Shown: positions 47,095-58,445 of the stretch, piece by piece | Layout: each line of letters begins with the position of its first letter | How positions within the stretch are numbered: the first letter of the stretch is position 1 | Assembly: GCA_023053685.1 (NCBI GenBank) | Contig: JALIGW010000001.1 | Span: 155,976,966 to 156,040,965, forward strand | DNA: 64,000 nucleotides | Direction of reading: 5' to 3' | From: Diadophis punctatus similis | Lineage: Eukaryota > Chordata > Lepidosauria > Squamata > Dipsadidae | Translations under genes and position numbers: made by a program | The notes under the pieces: generated by a model | Database searches by the model: none | Told to the model about the DNA's origin: nothing | Seen by the model: only the letters and a program-made list of their open reading frames with translations

Positions 47095-47602
47095 CTCTAA
47101 GCCAGTGTTTCCCAAAGTGTGGTACGCGTACCCCCAGGGGAACGGGAAGAGTTTGGTGGGGGTACGCATTGCACCGGAGTTTGGTGGGGATCACGTGGGA
47201 ATATCCACTACACCGTGCTTAGCTGTGCCCACAGAACAAGGAAAGAAATAGGCGCGTATTGCAGTTTTTACATGGGAACTGGGGCCATCGTACATCATAT
47301 TGCAACTCATTATGGCGGGAACTTCTGCGCATCCTTCACGCAGCTCAGGTTCAGCCATTTTTAAACTGTAGGAACATTAACAGTTGACGTTGAACCGCGG
47401 AGCTGTTTAAACGCCGGAGAATTGCAGTGTTATCTAACGGTTAGACAGCCTTGTGAGGCGTGACATGGCATGAATATACTGCACTTCGTTACAGAGACAA
47501 CTTCCTTCTTTAATAGTTAGTTCCGGGCGCCTGTTATCGTGCTTTAGTAAGTTCCACTGATTTTGATTATTTTTATAAAATACAAAAGTCCTGAAATACA
47601 TC

Positions 47603-47785
47603 TTGCCTTTTCCAACTTCATATTTATGCGAAGTTGCTTTTTCTGCATTTGTAGTCATTAAGTTGAAAAAAAGGAACAGACTATTGGACGTGGAACCGCA
47701 TTTCAGATTAACAACCAGGGAACCAAATTATGATGATCTGTCATCTCAACATAAACAATTTCATCCTTCTCATCGAATCAAATAA
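47603..47785 (+). pseudogene. hAT transposase C-terminal (dimerisation) remnant
   Basis: The 60-codon frame contains FPTSYLCEVAFSAFVVIKLK and RNRLLDVEPHFRLTT. This matches the hAT C-terminal motif (FP-S-LCE--FS----IK-K-RN-L--E--LR) of Charlie/ZBED-like transposases. The N-terminal zinc finger and catalytic DDE region are absent. It lies inside the hAT element 47103-48056 in the same orientation as its left end, so it is a decayed internal remnant and not a host gene. Confidence 0.8.
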
Positions 47786-47827
47786 ATGTTCTTTATAATA
47801 TAACTTTCGTTTATTTTGCGTATGTAC

Positions 47828-47974
<147 letters not shown>

Positions 47975-48064
47975 GCATATGTTTTTTATGAGGGGTACTC
48001 AGCGTTACGAAAATTATAGAAGGGGTACACATATGTCAAAAGTTTGGGAAACACTGCTCTAAGC

Positions 48065-48566
48065 TATGGGTGGACAATGTCTAAGTTATGTTACTCAGAG
48101 TGCATAAGTTTCTCAGCCTACTTTTTAACACTCCCCCCTCTCCAGGAAGAAAAGTGGTTCAGACTGTTGATAAGAACTCTCTGTCCTTCTCTGTAGCCCA
48201 GGGAGGGAGAAAGTAAAATAAGTAGCTGTTAGAAAGAGGAGAAAAGTAAGTCAGCAAGAAAGGACAGTACATCTCCATTTACTTTGGTCTGGCTGTATCT
48301 AATGCTTGCTTCCACTTTGCCAGCTATGCATTCCAAGTAAGTTATCCTTGAGAGAATGTGCTCTTTGGCAGGAAAAAGTTGTAATCTCCTGCCTTCAGCC
48401 ATGTTTTTTTTAAAAAATATAGTGTATTAAATAAGTTACAGTGTGCTTGCACATCACTGTAAGCCATAAACTGTAACTGACTGCAGTAACTGTTGTGCTA
48501 CACAGACACCAAGTAAACAAATAAATAAAAAAGATAGTGGAGAAAAATATAATTCCCAGGCACCCA
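48065..48566. other. Unique stretch
   Basis: Nothing recognised. Confidence 0.4.
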
Positions 48567-48570
48567 GTGT

Positions 48571-48665
48571 TTAGTTTAGTTTAGTTTAGTTTAGTTTAGT
48601 TTAGTTTAGTTTAGTTTAGTTTAGTTTAGTTTAGTTTAGTTTAGTTTAGTTTAGTTTAGTTTAGT
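48571..48665. repeat. (TTTAG)n pentamer array
   Basis: About 19 perfect units. The following GATTAGCCCATACGCCATAT may be the reversed 3' end of a LINE (TATGGCGTATGGGCTAATCA then CTAAA units), but the family is uncertain. Confidence 0.95.
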
Positions 48666-48666
48666 G

Positions 48667-48985
48667 ATTAGCCCATACGCCATATCAAAATCCAGAATTC
48701 CAAACACAAATTATTAATAAAACCCTATAAAACAATGTAAAATGAAATTGGAGTAAAATACAATAATTTGATATATAGATAAGTAACAGAAGATAAAATT
48801 ATATTTCAGTATCACCCCTACAATCTACCCCAATCAGTGGTGTTTTGATGATACTACCATCACCAGAGAAAACGAGCAAATGATTCTGCAAAACATCAAG
48901 TATTTTTGCAAAAATTAAAGCATGGGCAATAAATGTCACTTCTTTAAATCTTAGTGTTGCATATTGCATACAGACAGTCCTTGAC
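48667..48985. other. Unclassified, possibly LINE 3' UTR on the minus strand
   Basis: A-rich sequence following the pentamer array; no coding remnant seen. Confidence 0.3.
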
Positions 48986-48987
48986 TT

Positions 48988-49110
48988 ACAATCATTTGTT
49001 TAGAGACTGTTCAAAGTTACAATGGCACTGAAAAAAAGTGTTTATCTTTATCACTGACCATCAAAAACCATTGTCAGTCTGCAAAAAGGGCTTCCACTGA
49101 AATCTGCTGC
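48988..49110. mobile_element. TA-type MITE fragment
   Basis: ACAGTCCTTGACTTACAATC followed by GTTCAAAGTTACAATGGCAC, as at the ends of the elements at 15482-16792 and 18800-19468. Only one end is present. Confidence 0.55.
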
Positions 49111-49367
49111 TTGAATGCAGAGATTGCCTTTGTTCCAATAAAGGAGAATATTTGTAACTCAAGGTTAGAATGAAGGGTCCTTGGTGCTTTCTGCTAGCAA
49201 AGGTGATCCCAAAGGTGTTTTTTCAGGAGGCAACTGGACTTTCTTGTTTTTTCCTTTGAAGACGTTTAGCTTCTCATCCAAGAAGCTTCTTCAGCTCTGA
49301 TAGGACAGTGGGGAATGGAAGGATTTATATTCCTTGCAGACAGCTGGTCATTTGCATCCTTTTAGAG

Positions 49368-49838
49368 CAGTGGTTCTCAACCTTCCTAATGCCACGACCC
49401 TTTAATACAGTTCCTCATGTTGTGGTGACCCCCAACCATAAAATAATAAAATAATTAGGAAACTCAGGGGTGGGTTCTAACTTACCTCGCTGCTGGTTCG
49501 CTTCCTCCTGTGCTGCGTGGGTGCGCCTTGTGGGCGCGCATGCGCTTTGCACGCACATGCATGTGCAGTGCCAATTTAAAAAAAAAATAGAAAAAAAAGC
49601 CGAAAACAAGATGGCGACGCATGCGCAGTGCCGGAAATTCAGCTTCTGCATATGCTCAGAAGTTCCCATGGTACAGATATATTTTTTGCAGTAGTCTATT
49701 TGCATGTGGGCGGACCCGCCTGGAGACGGATAGAGGAATGGTGTCTCGGTTCCTAAGACCATCAGAAATATGTGTTTTCCTATGGTCTTAGGTGACCCCT
49801 GTGAAAGGGATCGCCTAACCACAGGCTGAGAACTGCTG
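49368..49838. mobile_element. SPIN-like hAT transposon (non-autonomous)
   Basis: The left end CAGTGGTTCTCAACCTTCCT continues with ACGACCCTTTAATACAGTTC and TCATGTTGTGGTGACCCCCA. The right end has TATGGTCTTAGGTGACCCCT, GTGAAAGGGATCG and GGCTGAGAACTGCTG. This matches the SPIN (Space Invader) element as I know it. Perfect 8-bp duplication TTTTAGAG (49360-49367 and 49839-49846). A family A MITE sits inside. SPIN elements are established examples of horizontal transfer among tetrapods including squamates. Confidence 0.85.
49465..49660. mobile_element. Family A hAT-type MITE, copy 8, right end missing
   Basis: Begins CAGGGGTGGGTTCTAACTTA, as in copy 6, with GAGGTAAGTT in reverse (49479-49488). It contains GGCGCGCATGCGC, AAAACAAGATGGCGACGC and GCATGCGCAGTGCCGG, but no GGAACCCACC terminus. 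Nested in the SPIN-like element. Confidence 0.78.
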
Positions 49839-50335
49839 TTTTAGAGGGTCACTGAAGCACTTGGAGGTTTATGTGTGTCCCCAGGGTCATCTGAGTAGTG
49901 CTCCTGGTTCCTGTAGTCTGCAATTTCCGCCCCCTCTGGAAATCCATTCCTACTCCCACAGCATTCAAAAGGGTGTCCATCCCAAATTGTATAGCTAAAA
50001 GTCTGTAGAGATTCTCAGTCATCCAGGTCATGGTTGTCCCAAAGGTGCTTTTTCAGGAGGTAACTGGACTTTCTTGTTTTTTCTTTGAAGATGTTTCACT
50101 TCTCATCCAAGAAGCTTCTTCAGCTTCAACGGCCCTCTAAAAGGATGCAAATGACCAGCTGTCTACACGGAATATAAATCCTTCCATTCCCCACTGTCCT
50201 TCAGAGCTGAAGAAGCTTCTTGGATGAGAAGCGAAATGTCTTCAAAGAAAAAATAAGAAAGTCCAGTTGCCTCCTGAAAAAGCACCTTTGGGACAACCAT
50301 GACTTTAATAAACGTTCTTGGATGACTGAGAATCT

Positions 50336-50430
50336 CTACAGGGTTTTAGTACTGGTGATGTTACTTAGTTTGGTCAATAAAACATCTGCAAGAAAACAAT
50401 CAAGCTCAGAGAGCACCAAGGACTCGTCAT
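50336..50430. repeat. Dispersed repeat piece shared with 22090-22160
   Basis: GATGTTACTTAGTTTGGTCA, AAACATCTGCAAGAAAACAA and TCAAGCTCAGAGAGCACCAA match the 22 kb copy. It continues the retro-repeat cluster upstream. Confidence 0.6.
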
Positions 50431-50624
50431 TGCCTTTGTTCTTTGGAAGATATATACAAAAAAAATCAAAAGAGCATATAATTGTAAAATGGAGATAGAT
50501 TGTCTTGTTTACTTCTATAAGGTAGAACAATCTGCAAAGTCTGCATTAAATGGGACTTCGTTTGATACATTTTCTTTCACAGAGACTTGAGAGTCTTCCT
50601 TTTACAGCTGAGATTATTAAGATT

Positions 50625-50690
50625 AGAGTTTTTCAAACTTGGTGACTTTAGGATGTTTTTGGACTTTAATTCCCAGAATTCCTCACTCAG
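50625..50690. mobile_element. hAT-type MITE fragment
   Basis: TTTTTCAAACTTGGTGACTT and GGACTTTAATTCCCAGAATT are a diverged half of the foldback element seen complete at 18492-18619. Confidence 0.5.
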
Positions 50691-50979
50691 CATGAGGAAT
50701 TATCTTGGACTGCCTATAAACATTGTAATTCTTGTTGCTTCACTGGAAGTAGTTCTGCTGGAAGGTTTGTTTGCAGTAGCAAAAGAAAATATGAAAGAAA
50801 ATACTCCTGAGTTGAAAGTCTTTTATTTGGTAAGTAGGAAAGGCATAGCAGAGTACCTAAAGGAATTATTGCAACCATGCAGAGCACATATATCTTAATC
50901 AGAGGCCCTTTACAGATTTCCTACCTCATGAGCTAAGGCAAGTGAATGCAAGGGAAAAGATCTTTTCAATAGCTGCGAC

Positions 50980-51156
50980 CAGCAGTCGGTTGCTCCTGGT
51001 TGGCCCGGTTCTGCGACCGGTAGCAGTGGTGGCGGGATGCTCCACCCACCCACCCGGGACACTCCGCCCACCTGCCCGGGACGCTTCTGCGCATGTGCAG
51101 AAGCATCGCACGTTCATGAGCAAACCGGTAGCGATGGGATTTAGAACCCACTACTG
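50980..51156. mobile_element. Family A hAT-type MITE, copy 9 (short)
   Basis: Left CAGCAGTCGGTTGCTCCTGG, right TTTAGAACCCACTACTG; flanks GCTGCGAC (50972-50979) and GCTGTGAC (51157-51164) match 7/8. Contains two ACCGGTAGC blocks and TCTGCGCATGTGCAGAAG. Confidence 0.82.
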
Positions 51157-51359
51157 GCTGTGACCCATTATAACACATGTCCAAGGAAGTTTACTTCTCC
51201 TGTGGTCCTTTTCATGACAAGCAAAGAGAGTTTCATTTTCATCTGCATTTTAGAGTCTGCTGCATTTAATGCATTCTTAATCTGTTGGGTTTTTGTGTGT
51301 GTTAATACTATTTTGTGTAGCTCATTGTTCATTTTTATTCTATGTTGCATTTATAGTAT

Positions 51360-51960
51360 GATGTTCGTCCATTGTATTCGAAGAGGACCTTGACATCTAT
51401 CAATTGGGGGGATGTCAAGACTTGCGCGTGAATTGGATTAAAGTGAGGGAGAGGTGCACATAGTCAGCCTCACTCTCTCTTCCCAGATTCCATCTTGCTC
51501 CAAATAGCAGGACAAGAGTCGAGACAGTTGGAGATGGGCTGGGCGCAGTGGCTGACCAGGGCATCTTTCATGTCTTGCCATGCTCTTAGCGTACCACATC
51601 ACTTGCAGAGACTGCCTTCATGACCGTTGTCCTATTCTAGTAGGTTTCATCCGCTCAGTCCACCAGAATCTGTCTTCACATGTTCAGGATAGACAAGTCC
51701 CTATCTCACCAAAGGTCAATGACCCAATGGCTACTCTCAACCTGGTTCGGCCAGCCTGTCGAAGCTGTTGCCCGGGGTGTGGCCGCTGCGCATGCTACAG
51801 CTGCTAGGAGCTACAGGTGAGAGCTGAGTGACAGGTGGGGACCAAAGGTGAACGGGCTGCCCTAACAGCTGCCCTAGAATGAGCTGCCGTAAAAGGACAT
51901 GACATGCCCCTACACCAGAGGTGCTACCCCTCCCTGAGCACCCCATACACCCCCATTTAT
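51360..51960. repeat. Probable unclassified dispersed repeat
   Basis: Sequence around GATGTCAAGACTTGCGCGTG, GAATTGGATTAAAGTGAGG and CAGCCTCACTCTCTCTTCC is familiar as a squamate dispersed repeat, but I cannot assign a class. Ends near 51960 where a CR1 piece begins. The 75-77-aa frames are on both strands and unsupported. Confidence 0.35.
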
Positions 51961-51974
51961 AGTATATCAACTAA

Positions 51975-52190
51975 TCAAAGAGAGAAGCAACCTGGAATTA
52001 AGGAGAAACTTTCTGATAGTGAGAACAATTAACCAGTGGAACAGCTTGTTGTGTGTGTGCTTCAACACTGGAGGTTTTTAAAAAGACACTGGACAGCCAC
52101 TATAGGGTCTCCCTCTTGAGGAGGGGGTTGGAGTAGAAGATCCCCCCAAGATCCCTTCGGGCTCTAGTCTGATTGATTGATTGTATACGG
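51975..52190 (+). mobile_element. CR1 LINE 3' end
   Basis: Contains AACCAGTGGAACAGCTTG, ACTGGAGGTTTTTAAAAAGA and ends AGATCCCTTCGGGCTCTAG then (GATT)n, the standard CR1 C-terminus and tail layout. Confidence 0.72.
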
Positions 52191-52195
52191 CATAT

Positions 52196-52676
52196 TCAGG
52201 TAGGGTTCATTTAGTGACTGAAATTGGTTCCATCAACAGTTGCTAGGTGAATCACATGACAGAAAGATGCTGCTAAGTTTGCTGCTGGCTGCTTTATTGT
52301 TCAGGTTAAAATCTCTCCAACAGTTTTCTGTTGCTAACTGATTTCTCCCTGATTTTTGTCCCCTTGCAGGTCAGAGAGATGGCTTAAACAAGCTGTCACT
52401 TCCTAAACTGCTTTTCTCTGTTGCCTATCCCATCTCTAAAATGTGCTGACCACAAATTAACAGCTCAGCTCCGTGACCTTAATTAGTTGATGAGAAACCT
52501 CCAGCAGGCTCCCAGCTGCCTGAAACTGATCAGATCTTAATCAGTTTCATCCTGAAGGCTTTTGTTATTGTAAATGTGTGCTTTGGTCAGAAAATGATTT
52601 TTTAAAATTACTGTTTATTACTATCATATTTGCAAACCATTATCAGAGTCACTTGCTAAACAAGGACTATCTGTAT
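52196..52676. mobile_element. TA-type MITE-like element
   Basis: Left CAGGTAGGGTTCATTTAGTG, right GCTAAACAAGGACTATCTG, related to the CAGGTAGTCCTTGA-type ends at 15.5 and 18.8 kb. Confidence 0.5.
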
Positions 52677-52874
52677 TGTGTTTCTAATATGCATGTATGA
52701 GAGTGCTACTCTATGCGCTATATAGCATGGGGGGAATCTAATGCTAGTGCTAAAAATGTAAGGCTACACATGATTTGAAAATGATTGGAGGCAAATGTTT
52801 CAGACCTTGGTAAATTCAAGAACAGCACCTCTCTGTTATTAATTAAAGTAACTTGATTTAAAAAAAAACATTTT

Positions 52875-53010
52875 ACAGAATAACAGAGTTGGAAGGGACC
52901 TTGGAGGTCTTCTAATCTAACCCCATATATGGGAAATCCTGTATCATTTCAGACAAATGGTTGTTCAATCTCTTCTTTAAAACCTCCAGTGTTGGAGCAC
53001 CCACAACTAT
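52875..53010 (-). mobile_element. CR1 LINE 3' end
   Basis: ACAGAGTTGGAAGGGACCTT, GGAGGTCTTCTAATCTAACC and AAAACCTCCAGTGTTGGAGC are the reversed CR1 3' region. It runs directly into the inverted repeat at 53019. Confidence 0.8.
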
Positions 53011-53018
53011 CAATTATT

Positions 53019-53192
53019 TGATTGTGTCATCAAATAATAAGTAAATCATAATTAAATAGGCTTCTTTTCAAAATTATTCCTATCAAAAATTAACTTTAAG
53101 GGACAACATAACTTGCACATATTTTTGATAGGAATAATTTTGAAAAGAAGCCTATTTAATTATGATTTACTTATTATTTGATGACACAATCA
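53019..53192. repeat. Perfect 72-bp inverted repeat with 30-bp spacer
   Basis: Arms 53019-53090 and 53121-53192 are exact reverse complements over 72 bp, AT-rich and without simple-repeat structure; the spacer is 53091-53120. Bases just outside the arms do not pair. No terminal motif of a known MITE was recognised. Confidence 0.95.
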
Positions 53193-53194
53193 TT

Positions 53195-53790
53195 CATGGA
53201 ACCATTCCTTCTCCCCCCCTGCACCAGTCTGCCAAGCTTAAAAGGTTGGGGAACTCTGCTGTAACTCAGCAGAATCTGAAAGGTTGATGTTTATCTGTTG
53301 TTTCCCTAACCGTGCTAAAGTTTTGTTTTATATGAAAAATGCCATGCCCAGCCAGGTGGTACTATACCTTGTCACTTTTTGTTAATTTCAAAAACATTAA
53401 GCAGGATTGAGTGGAGAACCAACAGGAAACATCAGAGTTGTTATCGTGTTATGGGGCATTGTCCCTAGTTTCTTGAACTGGGGAGGGGGGGAGGAGGACA
53501 GATGTACTTTCAGACTTGATTGATGTCAGCCTTGTGAGCTAGTCCAGAAGCAAATCCAGGAGTGCTAGTTTTATCTTTATTGTAAGGTTGTATTAATAGA
53601 ATCTTGCAAGTCTAAAAGTACATCTCTTCCCCGCTCACCTTTTCAGTCCAAGAATCTAGGGGGGGTTGCCTTCCAAGATGTTGGCTGTGCCCCTTTCATT
53701 TTGTGTACTCGGCTGTCTCTTATGTCTGCAGCTCTTCTACCTGTCTCTCAAGGTCATTCTCACATACCATTACAGTTTTTATATTAGATT
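53195..53790. other. Unique stretch
   Basis: A possible hAT-type end AAGGTTGGGGAACTCTGCTG lies at 53242-53261; otherwise nothing recognised. Confidence 0.35.
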
Positions 53791-53792
53791 GT

Positions 53793-53930
53793 TTAATGTT
53801 ATCTTTATTACTTTATAAGTAACTCAAGGTGGCAAACTTACCTAATACTCCTTCCTTCTCCTATTTTCCACACAACAACTGTTGTAGACTAGATTGAGAA
53901 GAAGAGAATGGCAAGTCACTCCCTTCTTAC
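53793..53930 (-). mobile_element. tRNA-SINE body/tail fragment
   Basis: TAACTCAAGGTGGCAAACTT, CCTAATACTCCTTCCTTCTC and CACACAACAACTGTTGTAGA are the reversed tail-side body of the SINE type seen at 44755-44978. Confidence 0.55.
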
Positions 53931-54161
53931 AACCAGTTGTGGATTGTTACATAAAACCACTAGAGGTCGGTTAAAATCTCATGGATGCAGTGAATAGGAA
54001 GTGTTTGTTGGTTTATTTAAATTTCATATTTCTAAACCTTTCAACTCCCTCAAAGTATTGGAGAATAGATAATTGTGAATGAAGGCAAATATATTTGTCC
54101 CAGGATAATGATGTGAAATCGAATTTGGGTCAGTCACTGGGACCAGACATTTACTCTAGGT

Positions 54162-54296
54162 CAGGGCTGTCAAATTCGAGGTCTGCGGGCCAGATGTGAC
54201 ACGCGCTGGCCATGCCCATAACCAGTTTAGCAAAGGGAAAAAAAGTCCTGATACGTCATGTGATGCTGCCGTAACAACACGAGTTTGACACCTCTG
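54162..54296. mobile_element. Short hAT-type MITE (GTCAAACTC family)
   Basis: Ends CAGGGCTGTCAAATTCGAGG and ACGAGTTTGACACCTCTG. Flanks CTCTAGGT and CCCTAGTA match only 6/8, so it is an older insertion than the copies at 36586 and 61538. Confidence 0.85.
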
Positions 54297-54377
54297 CCCT
54301 AGTACATACTGTAGGTAATTGTGTACATGTCTTATCCATTCTTCTGAGATGTGAAGTAATCACGACTAGGTCACAAA

Positions 54378-54622
54378 TGGGGGTGAAATTCAAAAAATTT
54401 CCCTACCGGTTCTGTGGGCGTGGCTTGGTGTGCGTGGCAGGGGAAGGATACTGCAAAATCTCCATTTCCTCCCCACTCCTGGGAGAAAGAATATTGCAAA
54501 ATCTCCATTCCCACCCCACTCTGGGGCCAGCCAGAGGTGGTATTTGCCAGTTCTCCAAACTACTCAAAATTTCCACTACCGGTTCTCCAGAACCTGTCAG
54601 AACCTGCTGAATTTCACCCCTG
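54378..54622. mobile_element. Family A-related MITE variant, copy 10
   Basis: Ends TGGGGGTGAAATTCAAAAAA and TGAATTTCACCCCTG; perfect 8-bp duplication GTCACAAA (54370-54377 and 54623-54630). Subterminal CTACCGGTTCT at both ends. Contains a tandem duplication of about 43 bp (54447-54533, GCAAAATCTCCATT twice). Confidence 0.9.
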
Positions 54623-54630
54623 GTCACAAA

Positions 54631-56405
54631 CTGTATTTGTAGGTTGGTCTTGTGTTCAAATACATTTTCACAACCCATAATAATTTGAGTGCAGCATGGT
54701 GTGAATCAGCCCATTCAAAATGTTTTATATATGACTAGATTCATCTTTTTTCTCTGTGTGATTAAATGTTCTGGGGATGCAAAGGTTTATAGCACTTTAT
54801 AATGTTTGATTTAAAGCAGGAAAAACAATTCTATTGAACTCATCAAAAGTTTAATTTTGACACACATAGGGTAATATTTCTAACAACATAAATATTCTTC
54901 AGACACTAGAATACAATGTGAACTTTCTTCTTGCAACCACAATGGTCTAGAAAACTATATTTTTTAAAAAAAAGATCCTGAAGTCTTCATGAAAGATTTT
55001 TTTTAGGAATTATTATTGTTCATTGGGACTGCAAGAGAATTATTAAATTCTGCTATGATCATAGTAAAATTGGGATTATAATGACATTGAAGTGCTTTGT
55101 GAATTTGATATTAGTCAAATTTAAAAGGCAATATACTTTGAATCACAATCAAAAACCTCCACACTCATTTGTATTAACCGAACTACTGTATTTCTGAATC
55201 AGACATGTCCATCTATATTTTGCAGTGAACAGAACAAAAATCACAGGTTTATTTCACTATTTACATAACTACCTGGCTGTATTTTGTTTTGTAAAAATAA
55301 GAGATTTAGAAAGGACACCAAATGTGCATAAAATGTTTCTGGTTTTGAGTCCTTACCATCAGATTTTTTTTTAAAAAAACCAATATCTTCAAATCAATGT
55401 TATTTCTTAAATTTTATTTGCACTATGATCCGAAAGCAATACTTGGCCAATAGGCAGTGAAGGAGCAACTTTGCTTTAGCAGGCCATTTTGAAGTACCAT
55501 CCTGTAGATCATGGCACAGCTTTTAAGAACCACGTGAACTAGTTAAATGAAATGTTACATTTTATTAAATTCTTAACCACCAGGAAGAGATTGCACCCAA
55601 GTGAATGTGAAAAGGAGAAGGCAAGAGGCTGGGAGTTGCTTGCTTTATTTCTGCACTGCTGATAAGCTATAATTTCTGCAGAGAAGGAAAAATGTAATCC
55701 ATGGTGATCAAACCATTTTCATAATATCCTGGGAATGAGTTATTGCTTGAGCTAAGGCGCAGCTTCTAATGGCTGCTTGAGCTTTCATCTCCATCTTTCA
55801 TGGACTAGTCAGACATTTTTATAGTGCTGACACAAAAAGAGAGCATTTACGCTGCTTCCATTCTCCATCTGTCAACAGTTAGGTTAAAGTGCTACTACTG
55901 GCATAGTTTTGATCTGATTTTTATTCCAGCTCCATACTTTGATAGATAGAAACAAAGGTATGTGAGCTCTCCTTATTCCCGGGACTTCAAATCACACGTT
56001 TTTAATGAATCATTTCCTTTTTTTAGGAAATAGGTTTTGCTTGCTTGGATTTTGTTGGTCTGCTTTTATTTGCACTATTTGAGATGTGGTGTAATTTTTC
56101 CTCTCTGGCTTTGTTAATTCCACAAACTTCTCATCGCTATCCTAAGCATGTAGCTACATGCTTGCTGTCAAGAGAACTGGCTGAAAAAATATCCCTACAT
56201 GTGTTTATCCCAAGGAAGACTGTGGGGGGGGGGGGAGAGTGATACACGGGGTTTCATTACAGCATTTTGGGTGAGGCATGGTAAATTTCTTCATTTAATT
56301 TTCCCTTTTTAATATGGTGAACTGATAGCTTTTCTTCATTCTAAATGTGTCCCATTGAGGTTGAATGAAACTTTTCTGATTTTTTTATGCTACAGTATTG
56401 AATAT
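54631..56405. other. Unique stretch; complex sequence at 55590-55920
   Basis: No repeat recognised. 55590-55920 is non-repetitive and balanced, a candidate conserved non-coding element on appearance only. Confidence 0.35.
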
Positions 56406-56412
56406 AGAATAC

Positions 56413-56720
56413 AGGTAGATCACGCTTACTGATTGCAATTGGGATTCTGTTGGAAAATCAGTCACTAAGCGGTGAAACATCATGTAACCATACCAAACTT
56501 ACAATGACAGTTCCTCAGTTCTTGCTTAGTAGTGAAGCTCAACATCACATGACCCACAATTAGCAACTTCCTGCTGACTTGGCGGGTTGGAAGCCAGCTG
56601 TAAAGGTTGTCAAATGGCAATTGTGTGGGATACTGTGACAGCTGCAACTTTAAGGACTGATTGTAAATCTCCTTTTTGAATGCTTGGTAACTTCGAACAC
56701 TCACAAACAAGGGGTCAATA
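56413..56720. mobile_element. TA-type MITE-like fragment
   Basis: Begins CAGGTAGATCACGCTTACTG and keeps the AGTCACTAAGCGGTGAAACA-type body; the right end is not clear. Confidence 0.4.
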
Positions 56721-57047
56721 AGTACTTATTTAAAGTAAATAGGAAAATCCTTGAGTGATGTAAAACATTGGGGTTGTTAATACCTATCTAACAATATTTT
56801 TGTGGTAGTATTCTTCATGCTGAAATCTTTTGAATGTTGACTCTGAAGTAAGTCTATTGATTTTAGCAGGATTTGCTGCCAACATGTTAACATAGGGTTG
56901 TATTCTCACTTGAGCACACTGTAAAAAGACTTTTGATGTTATATTCAGGTAGCTATTTACAGCCACTGTCTTCTGAGTCACAGAGTTTTTAGATTTTTTT
57001 CAGATGGACTGGGGAAAAACCCACTCTAAAGCATTACACACTTTAGG

Positions 57048-57325
57048 CAGAGATGGTATTAACTTCCCTTCCCTACCAGTTTACAAATGTGAGCGCGAGC
57101 ATTGCTTTTGCTTCGATCGCATGCATCACCTTCTGCATATGCGCACGGCCACCTGCGCATTCGCTTTACTGTCTCGCGCTCCTTTGGCGCATCTGCTCGG
57201 CCTCAAAAACGTGGCTAAATAGGACGGCATTATGTCCAGGCGAGTGGGCGGGGACGGGCCCACCCACAGTCACTACTACCAGTTTGCCTGAACTGGTCCA
57301 AACCGGCAGAATGCCACCTCTAATG
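57048..57325. mobile_element. Family A hAT-type MITE, copy 11
   Basis: Left CAGAGATGGTATTAACTTCC, right AGAATGCCACCTCTAATG; perfect 8-bp duplication ACTTTAGG (57040-57047 and 57326-57333). CpG-rich interior with TGCATATGCGCACGGCC; ACCAGTTT/ AAACCGGCA subterminal blocks. Confidence 0.85.
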
Positions 57326-57333
57326 ACTTTAGG

Positions 57334-58044
57334 CCGTACATATGAAAACTCCCCATCTGTAGGCAACTAAAGGATTCTAGCTGGATAGCTAATTGACATC
57401 ACATCATCATCATATCTGCCATTTAAAAAAAATCTAATTTCTATTCAAAAGTAGAAATTTTAGATTATCTTTGTCTCTTAGCTGACAGCTCAAATGTACT
57501 TTTCTTCATAATTATACATTTACGGTACTTTCTCCAGCTGAAATCATAAGTAGTACAATCCAGGATGGCACAGATAGAACATCTAACTTCAAGGTTGCTG
57601 ATAGCAAATCTCGCTGCCAACAGCTATTTGGACAATAGGTGAGATACGAACATTTTACCAAAGTAAATACTCTGTTTTTTAAAAACCAAACCATAGTACT
57701 TCAATAATGTTCATAGTAAATGAAGCATGAAGATGGTTTTCTTTTTCACGTGAAAGACATGTATGTCTTGAAAACAATGACGGCACCATCTTTTCATGAC
57801 TCATATTTGTACTGATCAAAATTTCTTAGATACCAAATTAGCTGAAAAGAATGAAATTGAATAAAGGATGAATTACGCGCACCCTAGTGCCTTCGTTCCT
57901 TGCTTTCAGGAGAAATAGCTCTAAAATCATGCCTCCCTCAAAAGCCACAGGATTACTGTCCAGTTTACAGAAGTGACCCCTGAGGCTAAAACATTTGCTA
58001 AGTAGTAGGCAAGTAAACCTTTGGAATTTTGTCAAGAAGGGAGA

Positions 58045-58045
<1 letters not shown>
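57334..58045. other. Unique stretch
   Basis: Nothing recognised. Confidence 0.4.
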
Positions 58046-58287
<242 letters not shown>

Positions 58288-58445
58288 CTTATATGCCGCC
58301 CTACTCCCTAGGGACTCAGGGCAGCGTACAACATATGCAAGAACAACTTATAAAAACAATAAAAAGAAAATAATAAAAAAATTAGAAAGTTAAAAACACA
58401 CAAAACCATTCATACATGGGGGGACCTAAGATATTCAATGGTCAA
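58288..58445 (-). mobile_element. L2/CR1-group LINE 3' end
   Basis: TTCTTATATGCCGCCCTACT and GACTCAGGGCAGCGTACAAC, as at 35464. Here the tail position is occupied by (CT)n(TA)n(GT)n and not by an A-rich tetramer. Confidence 0.72.

Larger units (their letters stand above)
49205..50335. repeat. Unclassified retro-repeat cluster with inverted units
   Basis: Three copies of a unit (AGGAGGCAACTGGACTTTC, GACGTTTAGCTTCTCATCC, AAGAAGCTTCTTCAGCTC): two in one orientation (49205-49300, 50035-50130) and one inverted (about 50200-50310). The 49850-50030 interval between them has a minus-strand frame DTLLNAVGVGMDFQRGRKLQ. The inverted unit can be read as KSSCLLKKHLWDNHD. A LINE or Penelope-like origin is possible, but I cannot place it. 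The same unit is retroposed at 16629-16715. Confidence 0.6.

Noticed and set aside
48571..48665. (TTTAG)n as an interstitial telomere
   Set aside because: The vertebrate telomere unit is TTAGGG; this pentamer lacks the G triplet and is an ordinary microsatellite.
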